This document shows, piece by piece, positions 30,752 to 39,607 of a stretch of DNA of 64,000 nucleotides. The notes beneath the pieces were generated by a model. The model searched no databases. It was not told where the DNA came from and was given only the letters and a program-made list of their open reading frames with translations. The translations under genes were made by a program, and so were the position numbers. The stretch is taken from NCBI RefSeq assembly GCF_000315915.1, contig NC_020191.1, positions 744,001 through 808,000 on the forward strand, given 5' to 3'. How positions within the stretch are numbered: position 1 is the stretch's first letter; each line of letters begins with the position of its first letter. Source of the stretch: Henningerozyma blattae CBS 6284 (Eukaryota; Ascomycota; Saccharomycetes; Saccharomycetales; Saccharomycetaceae).

Positions 30752-31840
30752 ATGGCTCGTCCTCAAGTTACCGTCCAATCTTTGACTGGTACTGCTACTT
30801 CAGCAGCTTTACCATTACCAGCTGTCTTCTCTGCTCCAATCCGTCCAGATTTAGTTCACTCTGTTTTCACCTCTGTTAACAAGAACAAGAGACAAGCTTA
30901 CGCTGTTTCTGAAAAGGCTGGTCACCAAACCTCTGCTGAATCTTGGGGTACTGGTCGTGCCGTCGCCAGAATTCCAAGAGTTGGTGGTGGTGGTACCCAC
31001 AGATCTGGTCAAGCCGCTTTCGGTAACATGTGTCGTGGTGGTCGTATGTTTGCTCCAACTAAAACCTGGAGAAAATGGAACGTCAAGGTCAACCAAAACG
31101 AAAAACGTTATGCTACCGCTTCTGCTATCGCTGCTTCTGCTGTTGCCTCTTTAGTTTTAGCTAGAGGTCACAAGATCGAAAAGATTCCAGAAATTCCATT
31201 AGTTGTCTCTAAGGAATTCGAATCCGTCAAGAAGACCAAGGAAGCTGTCGCTGTCTTGAAGGCTGTCGGTGCTTCTTCTGATTTAGTCAAGGTTTTGAAA
31301 TCTAAGAAGATGAGAGCCGGTAAGGGTAAATACAGAAACAGAAGATTCACTCAAAGAAGAGGTCCATTAGTCGTCTACGCTGAAGACAATGGTATCGTCA
31401 AGGCTTTGAGAAACATCCCAGGTGTTGAAACTTCTCCAGTTACTGCTTTGAACTTGTTGCAATTAGCTCCAGGTGCTCACTTAGGTAGATTCGTTATCTG
31501 GACTGAATCTGCTTTTGCTAAATTAGACTCTATCTGGGGTTCTGAAACCACTGCTTCTGCCAAATCTGGTTACTCTTTACCACAACACATCATCTCTACC
31601 TCTGATGTTACCAGAATCATCAACTCTTCTGAAATCCAAGCTGCTGTTAGACCAGCTGGTCAAGCTGATCAAAAGAAGGCTCATGTTCAAAAGAAGAACC
31701 CATTGAAGAACAAGCAAGTCTTATTGAGATTGAACCCATATGCTAAGGTTTTCGCTGCCGAAAAGTTAGGTTCTAAGAAAGTTGCCAAGACCTCTTCCAA
31801 GGTTTCTCAAGTCTTCAAGGAAACTTTAAACCACGCTTAG
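30752..31840 (+). CDS. RPL4: 60S ribosomal protein L4 (uL4)
   Basis: A 362-residue protein, the same length as S. cerevisiae Rpl4A/B, and nearly identical along its length. It has the long internal loop that enters the peptide exit tunnel ([20 protein letters not shown] region) and the conserved eukaryotic C-terminal extension. Codon use is strongly biased toward the preferred yeast set (GGT, TCT, AAG, GCT), as in highly expressed genes, and distinctly unlike its neighbours. No intron. It lies between RKM3 (YBR030W neighbour of RPL4A) and HMT1/PSF1 (neighbours of RPL4A and RPL4B respectively), so it stands for both ohnologs. Confidence 0.99.
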   Translation: MARPQVTVQSLTGTATSAALPLPAVFSAPIRPDLVHSVFTSVNKNKRQAYAVSEKAGHQTSAESWGTGRAVARIPRVGGGGTHRSGQAAFGNMCRGGRMFAPTKTWRKWNVKVNQNEKRYATASAIAASAVASLVLARGHKIEKIPEIPLVVSKEFESVKKTKEAVAVLKAVGASSDLVKVLKSKKMRAGKGKYRNRRFTQRRGPLVVYAEDNGIVKALRNIPGVETSPVTALNLLQLAPGAHLGRFVIWTESAFAKLDSIWGSETTASAKSGYSLPQHIISTSDVTRIINSSEIQAAVRPAGQADQKKAHVQKKNPLKNKQVLLRLNPYAKVFAAEKLGSKKVAKTSSKVSQVFKETLNHA

Positions 31841-32128
31841 GGGATTTGATTTTATAAATACATATATTTTTGATAATTTCTAAATATTTTTTATAATAAT
31901 TTTAACTCTTCAATCTAATTTTAAAAAATTTAAAAATATTATTTTTAATGTGTTGTTAAATGAAGTATTAAACAATTCTTGAACTGGATAGTAAATAGAA
32001 CTATTCAATCTTAGAGTGCTTTACAAAAAAAGATTACACTTATTTATCTAGTATACAGAAATATGAATAAATACAAAATGGGATATATAGAGTAATTATA
32101 ATTGATAATAATCAGGTACACCCATTTT

Positions 32129-33175
32129 CTAATGCATAATAAAAGAACCTTCGTTCTTGACAGATCTTTCTTCAGAGTCGGCACCCTTAGCTTGGAAATC
32201 ATATTTGATCTTAATATCTAAGTCTCTGTTATTAGTTTTACTAGGCTTACAAACTAAGGTACCTTCCAATATATCACCTTTTTCACATTCTAAGTCATCT
32301 GGGAAATAGAATACGGTTTGTTTCCAATGAGTATATGGAGCATGAGGGCCAGTAGAAAATTCAATTGGTTTTCTATGTCTTGGAGCTGGGAATACAATAT
32401 CAAACCAACAGATAACACCGTTAATAAAATCTTGTCTTTTAGCTTCTACCTTAAATTTAGAAGTGAATGCTAAATCAGCAACTGTAACGGTATTTAGATC
32501 AAACTCAATCAATTTGGTTTTTGTAGTGTTAACACACTTGTTGTCCACAATATCAACTAATGGTTCTTTTTTAACCAATGGAATAAACGGAGAATAATCA
32601 AATCCATAAACATCTTGCCAGTAATTTAATTTTTCATCTTTGTATTGAGAATCTTCCAACCCTGCTAAATGAATGGAGCACTTGTCTGGTAAAATTAAAC
32701 CACCTTCGACTAAATACTTATCACGGGCATATAAAACGGTATCTAGCATAGACTCGTATAATAAGAAATAACCCATCCATTCAGAAATAATGATATCAAC
32801 TTTTTTATATGGTAAAACAACATCTTCTAATTTACCACGTAGTAAAGTGATCTTATCTGAATAACCATTCAATTCAACGATTTCTTTGGCCATTTCAATT
32901 ATATTTGACATGTCAACACCTATAACATGTTTGGCACCATTTTTAGCAGCAAACATAGACAAGATACCAGTACCACAACCAACGTCCAAAACAATCTTAT
33001 CTTTAAATAGATCCTTATTTTGAACGATAGCATTTCTGTACGATAAGGTACGAACAGTATCTTGTAGCATTTCCTCATGGATACCAAAATGGTCGTAAGA
33101 ATTGAAATAATGTTGTTCAAATTGGTTTAATTCATTCTTAACGGTAGCAGAATCGGCTTCAGTAGTTTTACTCAT
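32129..33175 (-). CDS. HMT1: Protein arginine N-methyltransferase 1, Hmt1
   Basis: A 348-residue type I arginine methyltransferase, identical in length to S. cerevisiae Hmt1. It uses S-adenosylmethionine to make asymmetric dimethylarginine on RGG proteins such as Npl3 and ribosomal proteins. The landmarks are YFNSY (23-27), motif I VLDVGCGTG (62-70), the double-E loop with E132 and E141, and the THW loop (282-284). It is convergent with RPL4 and upstream of PSF1 on the same strand. A PAC motif directly followed by an RRPE lies 245-264 bp upstream, suggesting co-regulation with ribosome biogenesis genes. Confidence 0.98.
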   Translation of the reverse strand: MSKTTEADSATVKNELNQFEQHYFNSYDHFGIHEEMLQDTVRTLSYRNAIVQNKDLFKDKIVLDVGCGTGILSMFAAKNGAKHVIGVDMSNIIEMAKEIVELNGYSDKITLLRGKLEDVVLPYKKVDIIISEWMGYFLLYESMLDTVLYARDKYLVEGGLILPDKCSIHLAGLEDSQYKDEKLNYWQDVYGFDYSPFIPLVKKEPLVDIVDNKCVNTTKTKLIEFDLNTVTVADLAFTSKFKVEAKRQDFINGVICWFDIVFPAPRHRKPIEFSTGPHAPYTHWKQTVFYFPDDLECEKGDILEGTLVCKPSKTNNRDLDIKIKYDFQAKGADSEERSVKNEGSFIMH

Positions 33176-33513
33176 TTTGGTCCCAAAGATCTATATCTGT
33201 AAACTTATTTTAATGAAGAGGTACCCAATAAAATAATATCAAATGTTTTATACTAAATAATTGAGTTTAGCATATGATTGTAAGAGGCTAAAGATAGTAG
33301 TTCTTCAATATGATGCAGTCTGAGAAATTTTCACTTTTAGTTTGCTGTGTATTGGCCTTCGAGCGAAAATTTTCCGAATTATGGTGTAGATGTCTCGCAA
33401 AAAGAAACGAAAAAAAGGACGATGAGATGAAATTTTTCAGCAAAAAGTTGTTAAATAATAGTAGGAACGGCCAGGTTCTTGGAATATGTGACTATTTCTG
33501 TCCCGAAAATTGC
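33176..33513 (-). promoter_or_regulatory. HMT1 promoter with PAC-RRPE pair
   Basis: CGATGAGAT (33420-33428) is immediately followed by GAAATTTTTCA (33429-33439), an adjoining PAC and RRPE. This composite is the hallmark of ribosome-biogenesis promoters in Saccharomycetaceae (Dot6/Tod6 and Stb3). Related GAAATTTTC and GAAAATTTTC stretches lie at about 33323 and 33364. Only 338 bp separate HMT1 from the PSF1 stop, so the assignment to HMT1 is unambiguous. An open frame across 33310-33561 is not a credible gene. Confidence 0.75.
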
Positions 33514-34149
33514 TTAAATCTTTTGAAGGTACCCTTGTTGGATCAATCTTTCAACATCTGACTGTCTTACAAAAAATTGAGAATCTTTTAATAAATTGAA
33601 AACACCGTACTCAGTTTGAATTTCACCAGCATCTTTAAGAACTCTAACATCAATAAAAACATCACTTGGTGGAACCATGCTACCTGTAAGATCAATATCA
33701 GTTAATTCACCACTCTTCATTTCAGTTACGAGTTGTGCATATTCTCTCAGATATTCTTGTTCATGTGTTGATAAATCGGTAATATCTTGTCCAGCAGTTG
33801 ATCCACTCCCGCTAGTAGTGATAGCATCTGTCCCATCAGAACTCCATACTTGAGAATCCAACATATCACTTCTTAATTTTTGATAAGCCATTAAACATCT
33901 CTTGTTTCGTTCCATGCATAACAAACTTACGAAATATTGGCATTTAGCTGCATCACTCTCAATATTGCCCAACTGTTGTTGCTCTTTCAAATACTCTGCA
34001 TTTCTTTTTAACTGATTTACTTCTTTGAGAATATTTTTAATAATATCATCTTGGTAGGTAGGCAGTTTTGCGCATTTTTTATTTCTATTGTTCAGATGCT
34101 GTGTTCTTTTCGCTTCTAAGATTAATTTGTTCGCAAGATCACCATACAT
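33514..34149 (-). CDS. PSF1: GINS complex subunit Psf1
   Basis: A 211-residue subunit of GINS (S. cerevisiae Psf1 is 208 aa), part of the Cdc45-MCM-GINS replicative helicase. The N-terminal helical A-domain starts MYGDLANKLILEAKRT and contains CLMAYQKLR. The C-terminal B-domain is almost invariant: VPPSDVFIDVRVLKDAGEIQ to the terminal RLIQQGYLQKI. The middle linker (residues about 112-127) is Ser/Thr/Gly-rich and variable. In S. cerevisiae PSF1 lies next to RPL4B; here HMT1 intervenes. It is divergent from RAD61, sharing 319 bp with a MluI cell-cycle box palindrome. Confidence 0.97.
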   Translation of the reverse strand: MYGDLANKLILEAKRTQHLNNRNKKCAKLPTYQDDIIKNILKEVNQLKRNAEYLKEQQQLGNIESDAAKCQYFVSLLCMERNKRCLMAYQKLRSDMLDSQVWSSDGTDAITTSGSGSTAGQDITDLSTHEQEYLREYAQLVTEMKSGELTDIDLTGSMVPPSDVFIDVRVLKDAGEIQTEYGVFNLLKDSQFFVRQSDVERLIQQGYLQKI

Positions 34150-34468
34150 TATATAGTCCTAAAGTTGTTTAAAAATGTGTGCTATCCCTGATTTTAAGTA
34201 GTGTAGTTTTCATATAACATCAACTCCACTTACTGTCTTTCATATGGATTTTTAATATAGCTAAATTCTTTGTTCCGCACTGTTTTCCATTAGGCAAAGA
34301 AAGATTTCTAACGCGTAAAGTTTACGCGCCTGCACTACTGGCAATCTCTAAGCAATATATACTTAAAAAGTTGTGATTTTGCTTCAGCATTAAAATATAA
34401 CCAGAACATCAATTCACAATAATCTGCCAATATTTTTTTACTAGATTTCATTTTATAATTACAACACA
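34150..34468. promoter_or_regulatory. PSF1-RAD61 shared promoter with MCB palindrome
   Basis: An exact MluI cell-cycle box ACGCGT (34311-34316) is part of a 17-bp palindrome with arms CGCGTAAA (34312-34319) and TTTACGCG (34321-34328) around a single G. The right arm gives a second ACGCG core. MBF (Mbp1-Swi6) binds such sites in G1/S promoters. The element is about 160 bp from each ATG, so it can serve both genes. Confidence 0.8.
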
Positions 34469-36475
34469 ATGAAAACTTATGGTCGGAGAATGGGCACACC
34501 TGTCCTACTTAAAACAATAGATTTAGACCTTCCCATTGATTTTAGTGATGATAATTCTATAAGTGGAACAGATATTGATGAAAACCATATAACTGAACCT
34601 TCAGATAGGCATATATCTCTGGATTCTATTGAGCTAGATGATTCTGGGAATAATGATATTATCAATTCACAATTGTCTCGGCAGTCCTCAGAAATATCAT
34701 CTCAACTTAATAATAAAGATATAAAAACCAATAATTCTTTCCCTCAATATAGTTCTGATACAATTAAAAATAAAAGACTAAACCAACAAGATATGGAAGA
34801 ATTTGAATTCTTAGATTTACCTAAACGATCCTTAAAAAAGCGTAAAAAGACAAATTATAAAAAAAAAATTGTTAAAGAATTAAACGATATAGATACAGAA
34901 GAAAGTACTCAAGAATTACAAAGCAGAGATAACTCAAGCTCTGAAGTATTTGAAGGTGTCAAGAATGTTGGTAGATATTTATCAACTTTAAAACCTGATG
35001 GATTTGGTTTATTACACGTTGAAGAAGAGAGTGATCATCCTGATAATACTACTAACAATATTAATAAATACATGCAACCATTTGCATCGAGCAAAGCCAG
35101 ATTATATGGACATTCGCGTACTATTCTAGTAGATAATCGAGAAGATGATCATGAATCAGATAAAGATGGTACTGAGATCAAGAATTACGAGGATGAAGAA
35201 CTTTATAAGGAAGAAAATGGTACTGCAGATACCTCGATGTCGAGTTTTAAAATGGAGTATATTAAAACTTTCCATTATTCTGAGTTAAAAAATATGGGGG
35301 ATACTTTGAAGTATCAAGATGAATTAGAGTTTCTTTCCCTCGATACAAACGATATGTCCCTCAAGGAAAATTTTGTAATTAATAAATTCGTAAATTTAGC
35401 ACTGCTATTGAACTCTGAAGTTGATTTCTTCGCTTATGTCCAAAAATATAAGGCAACAGATATTTGGGAATGGTGTTTCCCAAAAAATAGAATATTTTCA
35501 GATCCCGTATTGATTCTATTACAAGGATTTTTTGCTTCTACATTATTTAACGAAAACTTTGGTGCCACTCCATCATATTTCAGTAACTTTTTAATAAAAT
35601 TGCAAAAGCAAGTAAGAATCCCCAAACTTCAGTCTGATTTATCTAAGATGGCCTGTTTAAATTTTCAAGATTTTTTAAATTTTACCAATAATAAACTTGG
35701 AATTGACTATTCGTTTGAGATCTTTTCTAAATATAAGAGAGACATACTTATTGATAATAGTCAGGCAGTTTTATCATCATGTATAGATTATATTTCTAGA
35801 ATCGTTGATATTGAAGAATTGAGTAATTTGGAAGCGATTTTCCAAGTATTGAACATTTTGTTAGAGAATGATATTAAAAACATGGAAATTACAAATGTTG
35901 AAAAACTGAAAATTATAGACTTTTTAATGAAATTGATGAATACCGAATATATTAATACTATGGATTTCAATAAATGTTTAATTCTATTGACCAATGATGA
36001 AGAGTTAATAATAGAAAATAGTACAAGAAATGAAATAGTAAATCATTGTTTCAAGTATTTTATTGCATCCATAGATATTATAAACGATGCTACACGAAAT
36101 ACATCAGAAGATTACAAACTACTACCATTATTGGATATCAATGTTTTAATTTTAAAGCTTGGATTATGTTTAAACGTAGTTAGTTCTTCTCAGATTTCTT
36201 TAGATATACATTGTGAGTCATCATGGTCCGATTTAACTATTTTAATGCATTCAATATCAACTACAAACCCCTCTAAATCAGATAATCTAGAGCCACAAGT
36301 GGAGTTCATATACAATATGATATTACTTAACGTTGCTTATCTGTATATCAAACAAAATAATGATGAGCATTTAAAGAAAAAAGATCTCAATTTAATAGTT
36401 GTTTCACTTAAAAAATTTTATGAAGATACAAATGATTATAATGAAAGTATTCATTTGAAAATCAAAAAGCTTTAG
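34469..36475 (+). CDS. RAD61: Cohesin release factor Rad61 (Wpl1)
   Basis: A 668-residue protein (S. cerevisiae Rad61 is 647 aa), the yeast Wapl ortholog, which destabilises cohesin on chromosomes together with Pds5. The N-terminus begins MKTYGRR, like Rad61, and is a long acidic, Ser/Asn-rich disordered region. A basic patch KKRKKTNYKKK lies near residues 122-132. The linking block HYSELKNMGDTLKYQDELEFL is well conserved, and the C-terminal half is an all-helical WAPL-type domain rich in Leu, Ile and Asn. Divergence is high, so the call leans on the N-terminus, that block and position: RAD61 follows PSF1 in S. cerevisiae too. Confidence 0.87.
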   Translation: MKTYGRRMGTPVLLKTIDLDLPIDFSDDNSISGTDIDENHITEPSDRHISLDSIELDDSGNNDIINSQLSRQSSEISSQLNNKDIKTNNSFPQYSSDTIKNKRLNQQDMEEFEFLDLPKRSLKKRKKTNYKKKIVKELNDIDTEESTQELQSRDNSSSEVFEGVKNVGRYLSTLKPDGFGLLHVEEESDHPDNTTNNINKYMQPFASSKARLYGHSRTILVDNREDDHESDKDGTEIKNYEDEELYKEENGTADTSMSSFKMEYIKTFHYSELKNMGDTLKYQDELEFLSLDTNDMSLKENFVINKFVNLALLLNSEVDFFAYVQKYKATDIWEWCFPKNRIFSDPVLILLQGFFASTLFNENFGATPSYFSNFLIKLQKQVRIPKLQSDLSKMACLNFQDFLNFTNNKLGIDYSFEIFSKYKRDILIDNSQAVLSSCIDYISRIVDIEELSNLEAIFQVLNILLENDIKNMEITNVEKLKIIDFLMKLMNTEYINTMDFNKCLILLTNDEELIIENSTRNEIVNHCFKYFIASIDIINDATRNTSEDYKLLPLLDINVLILKLGLCLNVVSSSQISLDIHCESSWSDLTILMHSISTTNPSKSDNLEPQVEFIYNMILLNVAYLYIKQNNDEHLKKKDLNLIVVSLKKFYEDTNDYNESIHLKIKKL

Positions 36476-36730
36476 ATGCTCTTTAAAAATGCATTAATAG
36501 TTAGGTATAAACTTGTTTTGTATAACTGCTATTACAAACACAAGTAACTATACAAATGATTCATACGTATGTGATTAATGATCAATAATAATGCGTAATT
36601 TTATATATTCATACAAATAAGAAATGTCAGAATTTACACTATGTAACGAAAATTGATGGTAATTAATTTTATTTTAAAAGAATGAAATGGCATAAACTTG
36701 GAGTATATGTGAAGGCAACCAGTATTTTTT

Positions 36731-37423
36731 TTATGGTGCTAATCTAACAACTTCCCAAGGATCTTCTGGAGAATTTCTTCTGTATAGGAATCTGTCATGT
36801 AGACGAGAATCTCTTCCTTGCCAGAATTCTACTTCCAATGGAACAACTCTTAAACCACCCCAGTAATCTGGACATGGTATGTCGGCATCTTTGACGTCCT
36901 TGAATCTCTCCTCATTTTTAGTTTTATATTCATTCAATTCGTCCCTATTTTTAATAACATGAGATTGAGGTGATGACCAAGCACCAATTTTAGAACCACG
37001 AGGTCTGGTAGCAAAGTAACGTTCAGAGGTTTCTCTGTTAACATGTTCAGTAATCCCATCTACACGAACTTGTCTTTGCAAGTTTTTCCAAAAGAAATTA
37101 ATTGCAGCATTTGGATTAGATTTGATATCTTTAGCCTTTCTTGAAGTACCCCAATTTGAGTAAATAGTAAAACCCCTATGATCTAATTCTTTAAATAATA
37201 AGACACGAGAGGAGACTCTACCAGATGGTAATTCAGCAGATGAGAAAGTAATGCATTCTGGAATCGTTTCAGTTGGATCATTTCTTGCATCTTCGAACCA
37301 TTTTTTGAACTGATCGATTGGATCTTTCTCTAATTGTGACTCATCCAATGTAGATTTATCATATTGGTAGGTTTTAGGAGCAAAAATTAATGGAGTTTGA
37401 GTTCTTTCAGGATCACTAGACAT
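36731..37423 (-). CDS. PDX3: Pyridoxamine 5'-phosphate oxidase Pdx3
   Basis: A 230-residue FMN enzyme (S. cerevisiae Pdx3 is 228 aa) that oxidises pyridoxine and pyridoxamine phosphates to pyridoxal phosphate. Conserved segments: SGRVSSRVLLFKELDHRGF (FMN and substrate contacts), SNWGTSRKA, RQVRVDGITEHV, RPRGSKIGAWSSPQS and the C-terminal WQGRDSRLHDRF and WEVVRLAP. The ATG at 37423 gives the family length; an in-frame ATG seven codons upstream (37444) would give 237 residues and cannot be excluded. It follows RAD61 convergently, whereas in S. cerevisiae it follows HMT1. Confidence 0.97.
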   Translation of the reverse strand: MSSDPERTQTPLIFAPKTYQYDKSTLDESQLEKDPIDQFKKWFEDARNDPTETIPECITFSSAELPSGRVSSRVLLFKELDHRGFTIYSNWGTSRKAKDIKSNPNAAINFFWKNLQRQVRVDGITEHVNRETSERYFATRPRGSKIGAWSSPQSHVIKNRDELNEYKTKNEERFKDVKDADIPCPDYWGGLRVVPLEVEFWQGRDSRLHDRFLYRRNSPEDPWEVVRLAP

Positions 37424-37444
37424 GTTATATGTGGATATGTTCAT

Positions 37445-38242
37445 AAACGAGAGTATATTATATTTAGAATTAACTTATTCACCATGATATATAATAGTTA
37501 ATTAAAATAAAACTATCGTAAAAGAAAAAAAACATTAATTTACTTGCTATTGAAATATAGAAGCATCGATTATCTAGAATCTGAAAGGAAACAGGCATTA
37601 TGCGAAATTTCCCCTTTCCTCAATAGGTCATCACGCAGTTTTCTCTGAAAAAAATGGAAACTTAGAAAATGCGACTCCGGATGACACACCAAGGACAGTA
37701 AATTTCAAAGCGTTTAATAATAATAACAATGGTGGAGTGAGATTTGTAACAATGAGGTGACAATAAGTAGGACAAGAAAGTTGGGGAGGTTAATAAAATT
37801 AATCTGGAGCAGTTTTTGTGAGATAACCAACTATAAAGAAAATGTGATTATGGGTATAATTTAAGTTAAATAAGATATCAATGTATATAGGTATCAGGAA
37901 GAGATATAAATATGCTTATAAGATTATTATCATTATTGTTATTAATATTTAATTAGTAGCATGCAATGAGGATGTTTCCTTTTAGAAAAAAAAAAAATAA
38001 AAATAAAAAAAAAAAATAAAAACAAAAATTAGCAGACAAAGGGAGGAATAAAATTATTAAAGATGAATTGAAAATTGGTACATGAATAAGAAAGTCTAAT
38101 TTTAACACTGGAAGATCTGCACTAGTTATATAGTCTGAGTTGGAAAAATAGTCTAGTTTTTGTAAGGTATTAGATTAAATGTCGAAGGGAAAAAAGAAAA
38201 GAAAAGATATATTAGTAAAATTAAGATTAACAAATAATATAA
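37445..38242. other. PDX3 upstream / FEX downstream spacer
   Basis: An 800-bp AT-rich spacer. Near the FEX side there is an A-rich stretch (37985-38025). In S. cerevisiae the H/ACA RNA snR161 lies next to PDX3; I looked for its ACA and H boxes and hairpins here and saw no convincing candidate. No gene is called. Confidence 0.35.
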
Positions 38243-39607
38243 TTAGCAAACAGGGTCTGTTAGGCCTCTTGTCCATGAGAAAATACCCAGTAAAAGCACT
38301 GCTAAGACATATGAGATAAAAATAGATGTGGTATAATACAATAGGGTATCTGGCAAAGGTAATTTATAACCCTCATTTATGAATGTACTAATGGTACTTA
38401 AACTACCACAGAACCCAGATATTATAGCGGTAACTACACGACATTGTTTTAAAGTATGAGCGATCGGTTTCATATGTAAAGCGGATCCAGAATGTCTTTT
38501 ACCCTTTTGAATCAAAGTCAAGACACAAATAACAATCACAGCCAATTCATTAGCGATAAAAGTTCCAATAGGGAATTGAGCTATTCTTGCATTAAACCAA
38601 TCAGATAATTTCATACGCAAGATGGCACCTACTATACCAAAGAAAGGTGGTAAAGTCCATTTCCCACGAGCATATGTATTATAGCATAATACTAAAACAA
38701 TTAGCATTCCGATGATAGGTAAGCATAAGACAGCTGAGAGGAAATTCATATATCTTAGAAAAGTGTTTCTCCAATTACCATGATCAAAGAAATTTTTTAA
38801 ATAATCCGGATGATAAAACAAATCAGTGACTAATTTTCTACCAAAGATTAATGAACCCATTGAAACTAATAATTCCAATGTTAAGACAGATAAAAATTCC
38901 ATTATACCATAGGCTCTATTAGGCCAGTGTTTATGACCTTTGATATCTGAAGAAGTTAAATCCGTAGAATATTCAAACAGCTCTAAGATAAAAGAGGAAT
39001 ATGAAGAAAGACAACCACAAAACCCTGTTGTTAAGGCTAAAAATAATTCTGGAAAATCATCAAACCATTTAGCTGTTTTCAATTCTTGTAGTATACCCAT
39101 GATGATACAAGCTACAATATTTGACCATATTACTGTTCCTGAAGCGATATACGATGGAGAATATTCAGCTAGTCTAGAGATACCTAATCTAGTATAATTC
39201 CCAATGATTGCCCAAGTGACAAAGACAGAATATTTGTATGCAAGAGCTCTATATTGTTTGGGAAATTTATAATAGTAGGAAGTGAACGGTATGTCATGTA
39301 CTATATCTTGAGATTCCTTTTGTTGAGGGGATGCTATTAGTTCAATAGGAGATTGTGATTCAGAGTTTGAATTACTATGAATGATCTGTTTATCATTATC
39401 ATATTCATCTTCGTCATGCTCTCCAGGCCCCTCCTCATCTTGCTCCGAAGATGCAGAGATCGAAGAAGACCTGGTAGCAGATCGATCAGACATCACTTCA
39501 TGATATTGTGCTGATGTTTCAGAGGTGGCATCGTTATAACTAATGGAATTTGAATTGGAAGGTGTATTCGCTAGAGGGTGATTCTCTAAATCTGTTGTGT
39601 GTGACAT
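38243..39607 (-). CDS. FEX1: FEX-type plasma membrane fluoride exporter
   Basis: A 454-residue fungal fluoride channel (S. cerevisiae Fex1 and Fex2 are 375 aa). FEX proteins fuse two CrcB/Fluc-like halves joined by a linker helix. Both repeat motifs are visible: TGFCGCLSSYSSFILELFEY in the first half and SGFCGSLSTISTFINEGYKL in the second. The C-terminus SWTRGLTDPVC is nearly that of Fex1. The extra length is an N-terminal Ser/Asp/Glu-rich cytosolic tail of about 110 residues, absent from the S. cerevisiae proteins. In S. cerevisiae FEX genes are subtelomeric; here the gene sits internally between PDX3 and ATP3. FEX1 and FEX2 are not distinguishable. Confidence 0.93.
   Translation of the reverse strand: MSHTTDLENHPLANTPSNSNSISYNDATSETSAQYHEVMSDRSATRSSSISASSEQDEEGPGEHDEDEYDNDKQIIHSNSNSESQSPIELIASPQQKESQDIVHDIPFTSYYYKFPKQYRALAYKYSVFVTWAIIGNYTRLGISRLAEYSPSYIASGTVIWSNIVACIIMGILQELKTAKWFDDFPELFLALTTGFCGCLSSYSSFILELFEYSTDLTSSDIKGHKHWPNRAYGIMEFLSVLTLELLVSMGSLIFGRKLVTDLFYHPDYLKNFFDHGNWRNTFLRYMNFLSAVLCLPIIGMLIVLVLCYNTYARGKWTLPPFFGIVGAILRMKLSDWFNARIAQFPIGTFIANELAVIVICVLTLIQKGKRHSGSALHMKPIAHTLKQCRVVTAIISGFCGSLSTISTFINEGYKLPLPDTLLYYTTSIFISYVLAVLLLGIFSWTRGLTDPVC

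Noticed and set aside
37445..38242. A snR161 ortholog next to PDX3
   Set aside because: Expected from S. cerevisiae position, but I found no pair of hairpins with H and ACA boxes; a covariance search is needed to decide.
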